Both the position numbers and the translations under genes were made by a program. Shown in pieces: positions 63,644 through 64,000 of a stretch of DNA of 64,000 nt. The DNA comes from Chthoniobacter flavus (GTDB lineage Bacteria; Verrucomicrobiota; Verrucomicrobiia; Chthoniobacterales; Chthoniobacteraceae). The first letter of the stretch is position 1. The number at the start of each line of letters is the position of its first letter. The notes beneath the pieces are model-generated. The model ran no database searches. It saw only the letters and a list, made by a program, of their open reading frames with translations, and had not been told where the DNA came from. The stretch is taken from NCBI GenBank assembly GCA_945861435.1, contig CAMAUX010000017.1:1-64000 (forward strand). The letters run 5' to 3'.

Positions 63644-64000
63644 TATGCTTACCCGCCGCCACCCCCTGCTTCCCGCGGCCTTCCTCACGGGCCTAGCGAT
63701 TTTGATTGCCTGCGCGCACACGGGCCAATCGGCCCCTCCGTCGAATCCTGCAAACCTCACCCGCTCCACCATCATCGAAGTGGTGGGGGATGTCACCATC
63801 ATCAACCCCACGGGCCAGACCAAGCGCACCCCGAAGGCAAACGACGTCTTCACGACCCCAGAGATCATGCGCACCGGCCCCAATTCCCGGGCAGAGTTGG
63901 TCGCCGAGGACAAAACCGTCACCCGCGTCGGCGCCAACACGGTCTTTTCCTTCGAGCCCAACAAACGCGAGATCAACCTCCAGCAGGGCAGCGTCCTCTT
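63644..64000 (+). CDS. FecR-domain exported protein, N-terminal part only
   Basis: The ATG at 63644 opens a frame that runs past the window end. A hydrophobic leader (LLPAAFLTGLAILIACAHTG), with a possible lipobox Cys, precedes a FecR-type domain: IIEVVGDVTIINPTGQTKRT, VFTTPEIMRTGPNSRAELVA and TRVGANTVFSFEPNKREINL, ending in QQGSV. FecR domains in this short exported form are often followed by repeat-rich regions; the rest is not visible. The 202-bp gap after the C39-like gene shows no clear signals. Confidence 0.8.

Overview
The window is GC-rich and looks like a chromosomal segment of a free-living Verrucomicrobiota bacterium, or another member of the PVC group. The main reason is an expansion of PVC-type families: DUF1592 cytochromes, DUF1549/DUF1553 (PSCyt2/PSD1) cytochromes, Tat-exported DUF1501 and DUF1552 proteins, and a CxxCH heme protein of the Pirellula/Verrucomicrobium type. 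An IspG of the long, insert-containing form fits too. I cannot name a genus. I saw no rRNA, tRNA, CRISPR array, insertion sequence or prophage.

Left flank (1-12.8 kb) is mostly conserved. It starts with the end of a GH75 chitosanase-like lipoprotein whose C-terminus is a 12-bp minisatellite running off the window. A TMEM14-like membrane protein and a small cupin follow. Next is a minus-strand isoprenoid and envelope cluster, thiD-cdsA-dxr-rseP-ispG, with ATGA overlaps at cdsA/dxr and rseP/ispG. ApaG, 5-formyl-THF cyclo-ligase, a metallo-hydrolase, a cyclophilin and an AI-2E-type exporter complete the flank.

The middle (13.2-56 kb) is accessory and built from repeats of one theme: an exported cytochrome-like protein paired with a Tat-exported partner. 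Three sets are DUF1592 with DUF1552 (13-17.5 kb; 28-34.7 kb, with a duplicated DUF1592; 34.8-38.8 kb). Two sets are DUF1549/DUF1553 with DUF1501 (41-45 kb; 50.5-54 kb). Two of the five sets are headed by an ECF sigma gene overlapping, by ATGA, a gene for a membrane-anchored anti-sigma-like protein. The two anti-sigma-like proteins resemble each other although they control different cytochrome families. The first set is followed by four tandem copies of an unrecognised exported protein of about 430 residues. Around these copies lie arrays of a degenerate GTTCTTN heptamer, partly arranged as inverted arms and partly translated as signal peptide and linker. The middle also holds a TetR-ABC1 kinase-ADP-ribosylglycohydrolase operon, two adjacent toxin-antitoxin pairs, a large sugar-dehydrogenase-like heme protein, a BNR sialidase-like protein and a decayed sulfatase.

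Right flank (56.6-64 kb): an ABC exporter pair, a secreted cyclophilin, the agmatine-to-putrescine pair aguB-aguA, an exported C39-like peptidase and the start of a FecR-domain protein. Functions of the DUF families are inferred from architecture; their substrates are unknown.
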